From positions 212,048-276,047 of the forward strand of contig JBNGIO010006258.1 of assembly GCA_049999805.1 (NCBI GenBank): DNA of 64,000 nt, read 5' to 3'. A model generated the notes under the pieces. The model saw only the letters and a list, made by a program, of their open reading frames with translations. It was not told where the DNA came from and did no database searches. Made by a program: the position numbers and the translations under genes. The stretch comes from Folioceros fuciformis (Eukaryota; Anthocerotophyta; Anthocerotopsida; Anthocerotales). Below, in pieces: positions 11,900 through 22,100 of this stretch (within the stretch, counting starts at the first letter, position 1; each line of letters starts with the position of its first letter).

Positions 11900-12790
11900 C
11901 AGTGAGTCATACGTGTTAGTTGAGTCTAATTGGTGGTTGATAGCCATCTTGATGGATTTTCGTCTATTCCAAGGTAATAATGTGAAACCACAGCCTGTGG
12001 ATGTAGGAGACTTCCTGCAGGAGATAACGACGCCCGAAAGCCAGCAGTTTTTGCAGCCTGGTTTCCATCACCTCATTGTTGAGAGCTTCATGAAGTCTTA
12101 TAAAAGCTCTGATTTACGTAGGGAGGCCCTTCAAATTGTTGATTCTTCCAAGGTATGTAGCATATGTAATTCTTGTCCTGTGCTGGATTGATTCTAAGGG
12201 TTGTAGAGCTCTGAAGCACGGTCCGATCTTCAGGTGATGCACGAGATCTGGTTCAAGCTGACAAGCCCTTAGCGCTGAAGCTCCGTGATGGTGAAGGGAT
12301 ATAAGGTGAGCTCTTGCTCGGTCTTCAAACAGTAGCAAATAGGACTTCATTTGAGAGGAATCTCTGGTTGTGCTGATCTCAGCCATGTTGATGCTGATCT
12401 CAGCCACGTTGATGCGAATCTCAGCCAGGTTGATGCTGATCTCACCCAGGTTGATGCTGATCTCAGCCAGGTCGATGCTGTAATAATTTGGACATTATAT
12501 TTCTCCAACCAAGTACAGTCTAGTCCACAGGCATCTAGCGGTGCCCTTCTTCATGTGTCATGACATCTTGTGATCGAGGTCTGTGAGGTCCACCCACTAG
12601 AAATATTGCAATTGCTGATGTTAAGCAAACTGGCAGAGTTAAGGAAGGGAACTTGTGTGACTGGAGTTTTAGGCCCCAATGGAAGGCTTGAGTACGTTGC
12701 TGGAGAAGAGTCTGCGTTCTTCGCTGCTAATGTTGTGAAGGAGGTTATGGATGCTTCAGACAAAGTTCGCATCCAGCTACTATATGAAAG
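11900..12790 (+). pseudogene. Possible broken ABCG-like gene and unidentified exon
   Basis: At about 11960-12153 the plus strand reads NNVKPQPVDVGDFLQEI followed by TTPESQQF and ends before a GTATGT donor. The V-x-D-FLQE-(I/V)-T block followed by Q-rich residues is typical of the segment after the first nucleotide-binding domain in PDR/ABCG transporters. A second open stretch at 12570-12790 (residues such as GTCVTGVLGPNGRLEYVAGE) looks like a real exon, but I do not recognise it. No Walker motifs or membrane segments lie near, so at best this is a gene remnant. The second stretch runs straight into the kinesin-derived fragment at 12797. Confidence 0.3.
12370..12480 (+). repeat. 21-bp minisatellite
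   Basis: Five full copies plus part of a sixth of a 21-base unit (gctgatctcagccaggttga plus t) start at 12370, 12391, 12412, 12433, 12454 and 12475. On the plus strand it keeps an open frame reading ADLSxVD repeats. Confidence 0.9.
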
Positions 12791-12796
12791 AGACGA

Positions 12797-13344
12797 CATT
12801 CAGACACCTGTGACAGTTCCTGCTCCATTCGCAGAACTTTCGCCTCCAACTCGGTTGTCTCACGTCTTTTTGCCGGCGAGAAATTGGTTTGCTTCCATCT
12901 TCCTGGCCAACTTCCTGAGTTCTTGGACTCTTTTCCTGTTCCTGTGTCAGCAAGCAATGCCTTTTCCGCACAAAGATCTTGCTTGACAATCTCTGGCTCA
13001 GCCTTCAACCTTGGCAACATGCCACTCCTTTCGCAATGTCTCATTTTGATGTCCCTGCACTGTCAACCTGAGCTTCAAATCATAAAGCTCTGCTGATAGC
13101 TGGCGGATTCTTTCTGCTGCCAGTGACTCCGCTGCTGCCCCTTCCTTCATGTCCAGCAATTCGGCCTGCAATGCAATGATTGTTCTTGCCGTCTCCGTCT
13201 CAGCTTGCGCGCGGGAGGTGTCCATGTCTCGCTCTCTGGCCAGCGCTGCAGCATGTATCATTCCATGTCCCGTCGTATGATCCGTTCCTCTCCTCCTCCA
13301 CGGACCTGGTACCGAACTGGACCTCAAGCTTCTTCAGCTCCCTC
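12797..13344 (-). pseudogene. Rearranged fragment copied from the kinesin coiled-coil exon
   Basis: Bases 12797-13013 match 19942-20157, and bases 13014-13344 match 23520-23928 (lacking about 80 bases of the parent). Both segments keep the parent's orientation and order, but about 3.4 kb between them is missing. Both parents lie inside the giant coiled-coil exon of the POK kinesin 7-10 kb away. The copy carries substitutions and frame-breaking indels, so it is not expected to make the parental protein. Confidence 0.8.
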
Positions 13345-13745
13345 CCGCAGCAACGAGCACACAAACGCCACCATTTGCACGCATCCATTGCCCCGCACCA
13401 AGACTGAGAGGCGACGGACCTGCCGATGACCATGTCCTGCAAAACAAGCAGTCTTGCTTCCAGCTTCTTGGCGAGCATCTCAATCTGGAGCGCATTGCTG
13501 GATTCCGCAACCTTGTCACTGAAGAGAAATTTGCAGCGTTGCTGGAGAGCAAGGAAACATCGGGCACCTCAGGCGCAGGTGCAGAGTCCCGTCATTCCCT
13601 CTGCCGAATGCTTCATCGGGCCGGATTGGATTCGATCGGCGGTCTGGCCCCCGAGATTGCAGCAGCAAGGGACTGGCGACTGCGGATTCCTTCGACGTTC
13701 AAGGTGCCTTGCGGACTCCTTGGACATCTACCAAGGAGACGAGTT
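13345..13745 (-). pseudogene. Second copy of the U-box gene's first exon and upstream region
   Basis: This stretch is a diverged copy of 10253-10665. It contains the first coding exon (helical region, with 13426-13567 still open) and the sequence upstream of the start. No exon 2, U-box or module exons follow. Instead it abuts kinesin-derived sequence on one side and the F-box gene on the other. It retains a GT at the position where the intact gene has TA, so it preserves what looks like the older splice donor. Confidence 0.75.
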
Positions 13746-13870
13746 TAATCTCAGGGCGGTTTAAAACATTATTGAATGTAACCGATGGGAAACGTGGATT
13801 GAGAAATTAATAAATATTCTAAGAGATTTGAAATACCACGACTACTCTACGTAAGCAACCTGGCTTCGTT

Positions 13871-15451
13871 TTAGTTCTGCCCTGAGCAACAGGGCGGGCC
13901 TGAGACAAGAATCATTACCTGTTCTCCATCCTTTTTGCTGAACATTTCAGCAAAAACTTCAGGAACCTTCTGCCAAACGCGTCCATTCATGTTGTAAGCA
14001 ATAACGAAATACGCATCACATTCAAACCAAAAAGGCAATTTGAAAGCAAAAATCACAAACTCCCCAGCGACTTGCACATGCTCCAACTCTAAATCCGCCC
14101 ACTTCGAAGTCTCGGGAGATAGCATGTGAGGTGGATATCTCGCTGCCACCTTGGCCCATTGCTGTGAAGCATTGTCCAACATCCAAATACCCATAGAGTG
14201 GCAAAACAATAGCCTTGCATGGTGCTCTACCAAGTGAAACCTCTCCATCCTCTCTTGAACATTGGTCCAAAACACAGGCAATGCTAATTTATGCAAGTAT
14301 CGTGGACCAATCTCTGTGTTCAATTGCGCCACCTCCCAAGGCCCATTCTCATGAGCTAAGATTGTGTACAAGCTTCCCCGAAAGAATATAACGTCTTGCC
14401 CCTCACTCTGTCCGCATAAGAAGCTGTTCCATTCATCGGTACAACTATTGTAGATAAAGGAAGTGTGCTCATGAGGCCACATGATGTGCTGGTCATGGTG
14501 ATGACGAAGGTGGTGTAAGTAACTCACCTGAAGCTTGAAGCATGGAAAGCTTTCCTCCGCAGTTTTAGTTCCCCTCAACAAGGTCGCACAAGTAATGGAA
14601 CAATAATTCTTCAATAGTGGAGGTAAAACTTTGAAGGTCTTGTTCTGTAGATTGACCACACAAAAATGTATTCCCTCGCCATCGATGAGCTTACAAATAC
14701 ATATAAAATCACAAGATTTATGAGGAAACATATCACCAGAATGGAACAAACATGGTAAGAAAGACATATCCACTACCAAGCTTCTCCTCAAAGGGGGCCA
14801 AGTTGAAACTCCAGGCTGAATATTCCTTGCAAACGAGTCTTGTCTTCTAAGATTCACACTATAATACATGCTTGCCCAAGAGGGAGGTGGCATCCTTGAA
14901 CGTGATCTAAGAAAGCTTTGTCTTGCAAACTCTGAAGTAGAGAACATGACGAGCCACTCCTTGCATACAGTTTTGAAGTGGGCTTGCGATACTACTGGTA
15001 GTTGCAACAACACTTCTTCCATTGCACCATTTGGCAATTGGTGCCAATCCCTTGTAAGAGACAATGTAGAGTCTGTTTTGATGTTAGAGTTAGAGTCAGC
15101 ATCAACAAGCTCCTCTGAAACATTGTACAGTATAAGATAGGGTTTCATGTCACTAAGCCAAGGGTCTGGGTTTGGTTCAGTGACCCTTTGCTTTGTGACT
15201 TCTATGTCTCCAACATGCTGAGTGATAGACAACACCCTATTTTGCAAATCATTCTGCACACCCACATGGAAACTTGAATCCCCATGCAACATAATTACTG
15301 CTATAAATCTTGAAATCTTAGGCCTTTTTTTACAAATTTGAGGTATTGTAAGACACCACTCTTTAGGGTTGTAGGCCAATCTTGAAATCTTGGGCCTCCT
15401 TCTGCAAATCTGTGGTGTTGTAAGACACCACTCTTTAGGGGTGTAGGCCAA
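13871..15451 (-). CDS. F-box protein, Kelch-like C-terminal half
   Basis: An uninterrupted 526-codon frame. An F-box lies at about residues 137-180 (WHQLPNGAMEEVLLQLPVVS, then FKTVCKEWL), the module that binds SKP1 in SCF ubiquitin ligases. The remaining 340 residues have the aromatic-rich, repeated strand pattern of plant F-box proteins with Kelch or galactose-oxidase-like domains (IYNSCTDEWNSF, GIWMLDN, QQWAKV), presumably for substrate recognition. The first 48 residues are two copies of a 24-residue repeat that continues upstream in frame, so the true start may be one of the later methionines (near residue 54 or 102). A truncated paralogue lies at 11081-11770. No introns are needed. Confidence 0.75.
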   Translation of the reverse strand: MAYTPKEWCLTTPQICRRRPKISRLAYNPKEWCLTIPQICKKRPKISRFIAVIMLHGDSSFHVGVQNDLQNRVLSITQHVGDIEVTKQRVTEPNPDPWLSDMKPYLILYNVSEELVDADSNSNIKTDSTLSLTRDWHQLPNGAMEEVLLQLPVVSQAHFKTVCKEWLVMFSTSEFARQSFLRSRSRMPPPSWASMYYSVNLRRQDSFARNIQPGVSTWPPLRRSLVVDMSFLPCLFHSGDMFPHKSCDFICICKLIDGEGIHFCVVNLQNKTFKVLPPLLKNYCSITCATLLRGTKTAEESFPCFKLQVSYLHHLRHHHDQHIMWPHEHTSFIYNSCTDEWNSFLCGQSEGQDVIFFRGSLYTILAHENGPWEVAQLNTEIGPRYLHKLALPVFWTNVQERMERFHLVEHHARLLFCHSMGIWMLDNASQQWAKVAARYPPHMLSPETSKWADLELEHVQVAGEFVIFAFKLPFWFECDAYFVIAYNMNGRVWQKVPEVFAEMFSKKDGEQVMILVSGPPCCSGQN

Positions 15452-15521
15452 TCTTGAAATATGAGGCCTCCTTCTACAAATTCGTGGTGTTGTAAGACAC
15501 CACTCTTTAGGGTTGTAGGCC
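15306..15521 (-). repeat. Three 72-bp tandem repeats at the 5' end of the F-box gene
   Basis: Copies start at 15306, 15378 and 15450, exactly 72 bases apart. All three are open in the F-box reading frame and encode 24-residue units with PKEWCLT and RRPKISR. Two lie inside the annotated frame and the third upstream of its first methionine. Confidence 0.9.
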
Positions 15522-16176
15522 TTGCTCTGGATGTATTATAGTAAAAGTTTTCCCAACCAGTATACTATGCACAAGCCTTTTTTGGAACAAGCCTTTTTTG
15601 GAACAAGGAAATATAACAATGGACGGTGTGTAAGCCTCTCTTGCCTCGTCAAACAAGGAAGCAAGACTTGACATCGTTTTGTTGTTGAGAAGTATTAAAT
15701 GATGTGCTTACTTCAGAGAAGGAAACAAGAAACAAGACATGACACCGTTTTGTTGTTGGAAAGTGCTAATTGGTGTGCTTACTTCAGGGAAGTGACAACA
15801 ATGGATCACAAAGAAAGCAAGTATGTCTCAGACCAAAATTCTCATTGCATCCATTGGAATAGCAGGTACTTTAGAAATATCCTTTAAACTATTTAAATAA
15901 TCTACAATATTAATTTTGCTAGGTGTGAGATTGGTGGCTAAAGTGGCTAGGTCTTTTTGTGACACACCGTCGATCCCATGTTGCTCACGTCAACCAGCAG
16001 GGCACACATTTGCCTCATGCTAAGTTTGGAGCTTTTCTGTGCACAATGATTCTACATGGGTCTTCAAGTCTCAAGGTCCAATAATACATATCAATTTTTG
16101 ATCAATTTAAGATGAATATAGTATTACACATTTGTACAAGCTTCTGTACATTCTCAAGACGCAGGTACCTCCTGCA
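15522..16176. other. AT-rich intergenic region with a 71-bp duplication
   Basis: No gene seen. Two copies of a 71-base unit containing gacaccgttttgttgttg start at 15662 and 15733, and a short direct repeat of ccttttttggaacaag lies near 15577-15605. The region separates the F-box gene from the 3' end of the kinesin gene. Confidence 0.6.
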
Positions 16177-19100
16177 CTATCTATCCTCCCGGGGGCTGGA
16201 GAGTTGTATGCCGGCCGTGAAGTTTGTCTTGTAGGGGGAATGTACAGCTCGGAGCTCGCTCAATCTCCTTTTTTCGCCAGCTATTCTCGTCTGAAGTCCA
16301 ACCTCTGGGTCAGACACAAGCAAATTGGCTTGGTAGACAAATGGAAGTGAAACGAGCGAGAACATTACCGTTAATCTTATGTCTGACAGTTCCCTCTCTG
16401 CCGTGTGAAGGCGGTCTTCAAGCTGGCGCAGAGCTTTCATGGCTACAGTTGAATCGACTTCCGTCGAAGGAGACCCTACTCCCGCAGCCTGGGCAGTGGA
16501 CAACCCCAAAGACGTAAGCTTGAAGCAACAGAAGCCCAATTCAGTAGAGCCGCAGCTGCTTCTGCTGACTAATTCCTACCTGCATTATGCTGGTACACAG
16601 GCCAATCAGTGTTTGGGCTATTTGAATCCTGTTGTCCTCTTCTTCCTGTATCAGATCAGATGCAAGGCCATTAGTCCTTCAATACTTGGGAGACAGATAG
16701 ACTCATATGTGGAGTAAATGCTGGGTGATATAATAACCTTGAGTTGGTTTCTCAGGCGTTGCTCTTCATCAATGTTCAAAAATGGCTTCTTTCCTTCCGC
16801 AGTGCGATAGCGAGCGAGCTCATCACTCACTCTCGCTAAAACTGCTTCAGTTCTTCGAAGTCTGCCGGTAAGATCGTCGTTATGTCCTCTGAGCTGGTTG
16901 TTCTCCTCCTGTAATACGCGCCAAGACGTTAGTCCAAATGAGCAACAACGCCGTAATGACCTGTTTGGTAGTTGTTGGGTGTACATCACCTTGATCTTTG
17001 CATGATGATGAATTCGCTGCTGCAGATTCTGCTGACCAGAGAGCTTTTTCACCTCGCCTTCCAATTCTGTCAGCCGTTTCCGCTGAGCACCATTTTCTGC
17101 CTGTAACGTGAAAAGACAGTTTCTTAGACGTCTTAGACGTGAAGATATTTCAGGGCGTTCGGCTTGCCTACGAGGCAGGTCTTATACCATCAGTCTCTCA
17201 TTGTCAGCTGTGAGAGTTTGGTCTCGCAGCCTCAGCTTCTCAGCAGCAACACGAGCAGCCACCATCTCAGCCTGTCGCCTATTAATCTCTTCCAACCAGC
17301 TGCTCAACAGAACGGGACGGTCAGAGATTGCAAAGCTTGGCAATTGGGGACGCGGAAAATGCACGTGTCTTTCCTTGTTTTACCTTTCCCGCTCTTCTAT
17401 GAAATCGGTCAGCTGAGCCCTCACACTTTCTAGCTCTGTTTCCTGAACGGACAACAAACAACATTCTTGATCTGCTGCTTGCTCGCACATTCAGGAAGCC
17501 AAGTTGGGATACAGAGACGGGGCTCGAACCTTCTCCCTCGCTTCGTCACTTCGCTTACGCGCAGACTCTGCAATTTGCTGAATCTTCTCCTGGCTCAGAA
17601 CAGACTGTATGGAAAACATTTTACAGTCAGAACACAAGGGATGCACGTCGCCATGCACAAAAGGATGCACGTCGCCAACGTGACAGTGACTTACAGCATA
17701 GTTTGTTATGTCAAGTTTAACACCCAAAAGATCTCTCACGACGTCATGAGTCATGCTTTCGGCTTCGGCAAGTCGTGTATGTAACATGAAAACCTGCAGG
17801 GTTTGCAAGCAAGGTGCGTTAACTAGTAGGGGCCAAATAGTTGCGACCATCCAAAGCCTAGCTCACAATCAGCTCAATACCTCCTTTTGCCTGGCGGCAG
17901 CTATACCCTCCAACTCTTCAATCCGATGGCGGTTGGCGTACAGTTCTTCATCTATGTCTGAGTGCATCTGTTGCACAAGCCCTTTTCCCCCGCACTTGAA
18001 CGGGGATCCTCCACCTTTTGTCTTGATCATTGCCCTCTCACTTGATTTGCTGGAACATTGCTGAAGCGTGGTTGGTTTGGAGTGCTCCAACAAAGATTCA
18101 AAGTGTTGAATCTGCAAGTGGAAGAACTTAAACGACCAGTCATGCACTTGTTGAGGCTTTTCAAGAAGCAGTGCAGTTGTTGGACCAACCTGTCCACTTT
18201 TTTCTTCAAGTTCCTTCCGAAGTTGGTCTGCCTCGTTGCGAGACTGCAAGAGCAGCATCTCCTTCTCTTCAAGAGTCCTAATGACGATTGCCACGACATC
18301 AGAAAAAGCAAGGTAGGGAAAACGTCGACCACTCCTTTCCCTTTAGCTACGCCAGACCTCTCTAGCTCGTCGGTCATAGCCCGTGCTTCTCTGAGATCTT
18401 GGACCCTCTGCGCATTTTTGCCTTCAGTGCTGGCTTGGACGATGTTCATATGGTGCTTCAGCGATTGCAGCTCCATTTCCAAATCTTCTCTTAAGATGCG
18501 CTGCCTTTCTCCTTCTCTTTTCACTATGCCGACCTGGAAAGAAGAACCTGGTTAGGCTCGTGCGAAATTTTCTTCTGAGAGAAACAAACAAGTCTGTAGC
18601 AATGCCTCACCTGGCTCTCAAGGGCGTTCACAGTACTCTCTAATTCCTCCACTGATCTCTCTAGCAGTCTAGCTTCGGCATCTCGCTCCTCAGCTCGGGT
18701 TTTACTCGACTCCGCCATCTGAAGGGACCCGAGTTAGTTAGGAACGAGCTCAATGGTAACGCAATCTGTCCACGGATGGGAAAAACTATTCACCTGACGA
18801 GCTTCAGCAGCGAGGGACTCTTGCTCCTCAGCAATAGCATGTGCCATTTCAAGCTGTTCTGTGAGCACAAGCAACTCGGCATGAAGCCTATCCCTCTCCT
18901 TGGTCACATGGTTCAACTCTTTCTTCAGAGATCGAGCCGTTTCCTGCTCCATAGACGTGACATCGAGCAACTCCATCTCCAGAGCTGCAATAGACTGTTG
19001 CTTGTCCTCCAACTCGTCTTCAAGCACTTCCTTTTGCCTGCGCAGACAATCTACTTCTTCCTTCAGAGCCAAAGCCTCTGTTGCGGCTGCCTCAGCCAAT

Positions 19101-22100
19101 TCATTTGCCCGGTCGAGCTCCTTTCTCAAGGAATCCACCGACCTGGACTTAGCAGCAAGTCCTGTCTCGAGACTTGCAGTATCGGACCTTAGTTCCTGTA
19201 GCTGGACCTTGATCTGGTCGGCCTCCTCAATACAGGAAGATAAAGTGTTCTTCGCTTGGGCCATCTCTTTGCCCATACTAGCCAGGACCCTGTCCTTATC
19301 CTGCAGCGCTCCTTCCAGTCTGCAGACTGTGGCTTCCATTTCACGCAATTCCTGCTCTCGCGTGTCAAGCACTTGCTCAAGCTGCAGAACAGCTGCCTCT
19401 GCCCTTTGCGCTGCGTCCTTCTGATCCTTCAATTCTACAGTCGATTCTTGCAGGAGACTAATATCGAACTCAAGTCCCCTCTTCAATTCCTCTGTTCTCT
19501 GCAGCTTCGACTGCAGGGCGGCATATTCATCCTGGCTCACATACAGCTTTTTCTTTTCCGATTGCCAGGCTTCGGTGTGAGACTTCAGGCTCTCATTGGC
19601 AGACATGAGAGCCTTCAAGGTGCACTCCAGTTCTCTTAGCGTTGACTGCCCATCTTCTAGCCTCTTCCGCAGGGCGACTGCTTCAGCTTCCCGCTCTTCA
19701 ATCTTCCTTCTGGATTCGTCAAGCTGCAGCATCAAGTTCTCCTTCTCTTGTTGGAAGTGGGCCTGAGCGTTCGCTAACATCTCCTGCCCTTCCTCTTCAC
19801 AACTCACCAAAGCAGCCTTTGCGTTCTCCTTTGCCGCAAAAATTGCTGCTTCAAGTCTCTCAACCTCAGCCTGCTGCTGGCTCCTTTCTGAACTCCACGC
19901 TTCTGAAGCGTCGTCCATCCTTGCTTGGGCTATTTTCAGACATTCGGACACCTGTGAAAGTTCCTGCTCCAATTGCAAAACTTTCGCCCCCAACTCGGTT
20001 GCCTCAGATGTCTTTCTGCCAACGAGAGACTGGGCTGCTTCCAGCTGCTGACGGAGTTCTTGAATTCTTTGACTCTGTCCTGTTGCTGTGTCAGCAAGCA
20101 GTGCCTTTTCCGCACAAAGCTGTTGCTTGGCAATCTTTAGCTCAGCCTTGAACCTTGAGGCAGTTTCTTCAAGCTGATTCCTTTCGGTCCTCCAGCATGT
20201 TGCATCGGCTTCTTTCTTTGCTAGCACTCCTGCCATCAACTCCGACAGCCGCGCAACTTCTTGTTCCAGTTGCCTGACTTTTTCTTCCGACTCCAAGGTT
20301 CTTTTACCTGCAGCAGACTCGGTTTCGGCCAACTCCATACGGAGCTGCATCACAATCTCCCTCAGTTCCGCCTCTGCTGCACTCTTGTCAAGTAGCTCCT
20401 TCTTGGCACCGTCTATAGCAGCCTCCAACTTCAGGGCATTCGCTTGCATATGGCCCCGTTCTGTGTTCCACAGCTCAGTGCCACCGTTCAATTTAGCCTC
20501 TGCTCCTTCCAACGAGTCAGCCAGCTGCGAGATTTCGTACTCCAGCTCTCTGACTTTCCCACTCAGCTCTTCAACCTCAGCAGTTTTCTTCTCCACAATC
20601 GCGTGGGCTTCTTCAGCACGGAGACTCCAACCTGCCTGAGAGTTAGCCATCATCGCACTGTTAGCAGACAAGTCTTCCTTCGTTGTCTCTAGCTGGGCCT
20701 GCAGTCGAGAAACATCTTCTTGCAACTGACTTCTTTCTGAACTCCAAACTTCAGCCTGCAACTCTGAAGTTGTTTTTGCTGCTTGAAGCACGTCAGACAA
20801 GTCTGTAAGCTCAGTCTCGAGAAATCTGACTCTGCCTTCCAGCTCCTCTGCCTCAGAGCTTCTCTGGCTTGCAACTCTGCGGCTCACGACCACCTCTTGG
20901 TTAGCTGCTTGTAACTGTGCCTCCAAACGGGACAATGTTTCCGCCACCTGATGCCTTTCATTGTTCCACAATGACGTCTCATCTTCGGTTTTCAATTTTG
21001 AATCTTCCAACAGTCCAGACAGCTGCGTAAGCTGAACTTCCAGAAGGCTCACTTTGCCCTCCAACTGCTGGGCCTCCAAGCTTTTTTGGCTAGCTGCAGA
21101 CTGGAATTCTTCCAGCTGCAGCCGAAGCCGTTCCACTTCTCGTCTCAAATCTGCCATTGCTGAATTCTTCTCACGCAGCTCCATTCTAACAGCCTGCATC
21201 TCCACATTCAACTTGGAGGCGTTTGCTTCATAAGTTTCAGCATCGGCTTTCATCTTAGCCTCCGCTTCATTCAGCTGGGCAGACAACCGTGAGAGCTCAT
21301 CCCTCAATTGTCTTTCCTGACCCTCTAGTTCTATCACCTCAGATGTCTTTTCCTCCGCCAAAGCCTGTGCCTGTTCCAGCTCCAATTGGAGTTTAGTCAG
21401 CCGTTTTCGCAATCCCGTTTCGATCTCCACCTGGTGAGCCAGAATCTCGCATTTTTGTTCAACTTCGTTCTGTGCTGCCTCTAGTTCGGCCCTCAACCCT
21501 CCAACATGTTCCTGAAGAGCTTCCGCCTTGCTGCTCTTTTCACTTGCCTCAGTTCGGGCTTCATGAAGCTCCGCTAAGAGCACCTCAAGCTTGTGTGTCC
21601 AGCTGCCACCTGCAGCATCTTCTCTCTGTGTGGACACATTTCGCTCCACACCTTCCGCACCTCCACACTGGGAAGTTTCAACGTCCTCACTCTCTACGTT
21701 TCTATCACCTGCAGCGTCTTCAAAGGAATCCCGAGACTTCCTAACAGAAGTGAAAGCTGCATTCACCGTCTCCTCTGCCTGCCGCAGCTCGGCTTCATAC
21801 TCCTCTTGGTTCAAACTGAGCCTCAAATTCTCGGACTTGGACTTCTCGTTAGCCCGGATGAGCGCATTCATAATCCGCTCCAGCTCCATCAAAGTGGATT
21901 GTCCCTCCTGGAAGCGTTTCAGAAGCGTTGCCGCTTCACATCCTTTTTCCCTGGCCTCCAATCGAGCCTCATTCACATCCAAGACAAGCTGATCCTTCTC
22001 CCTCCTCCACTTCCTCTCCAGATCGTGAATGATTTCGTCTTTAGCCTCGATTGCCAACTGCACCTTCTCAAGCTCTGACTCGAGATTCGCAATTCTGAAC

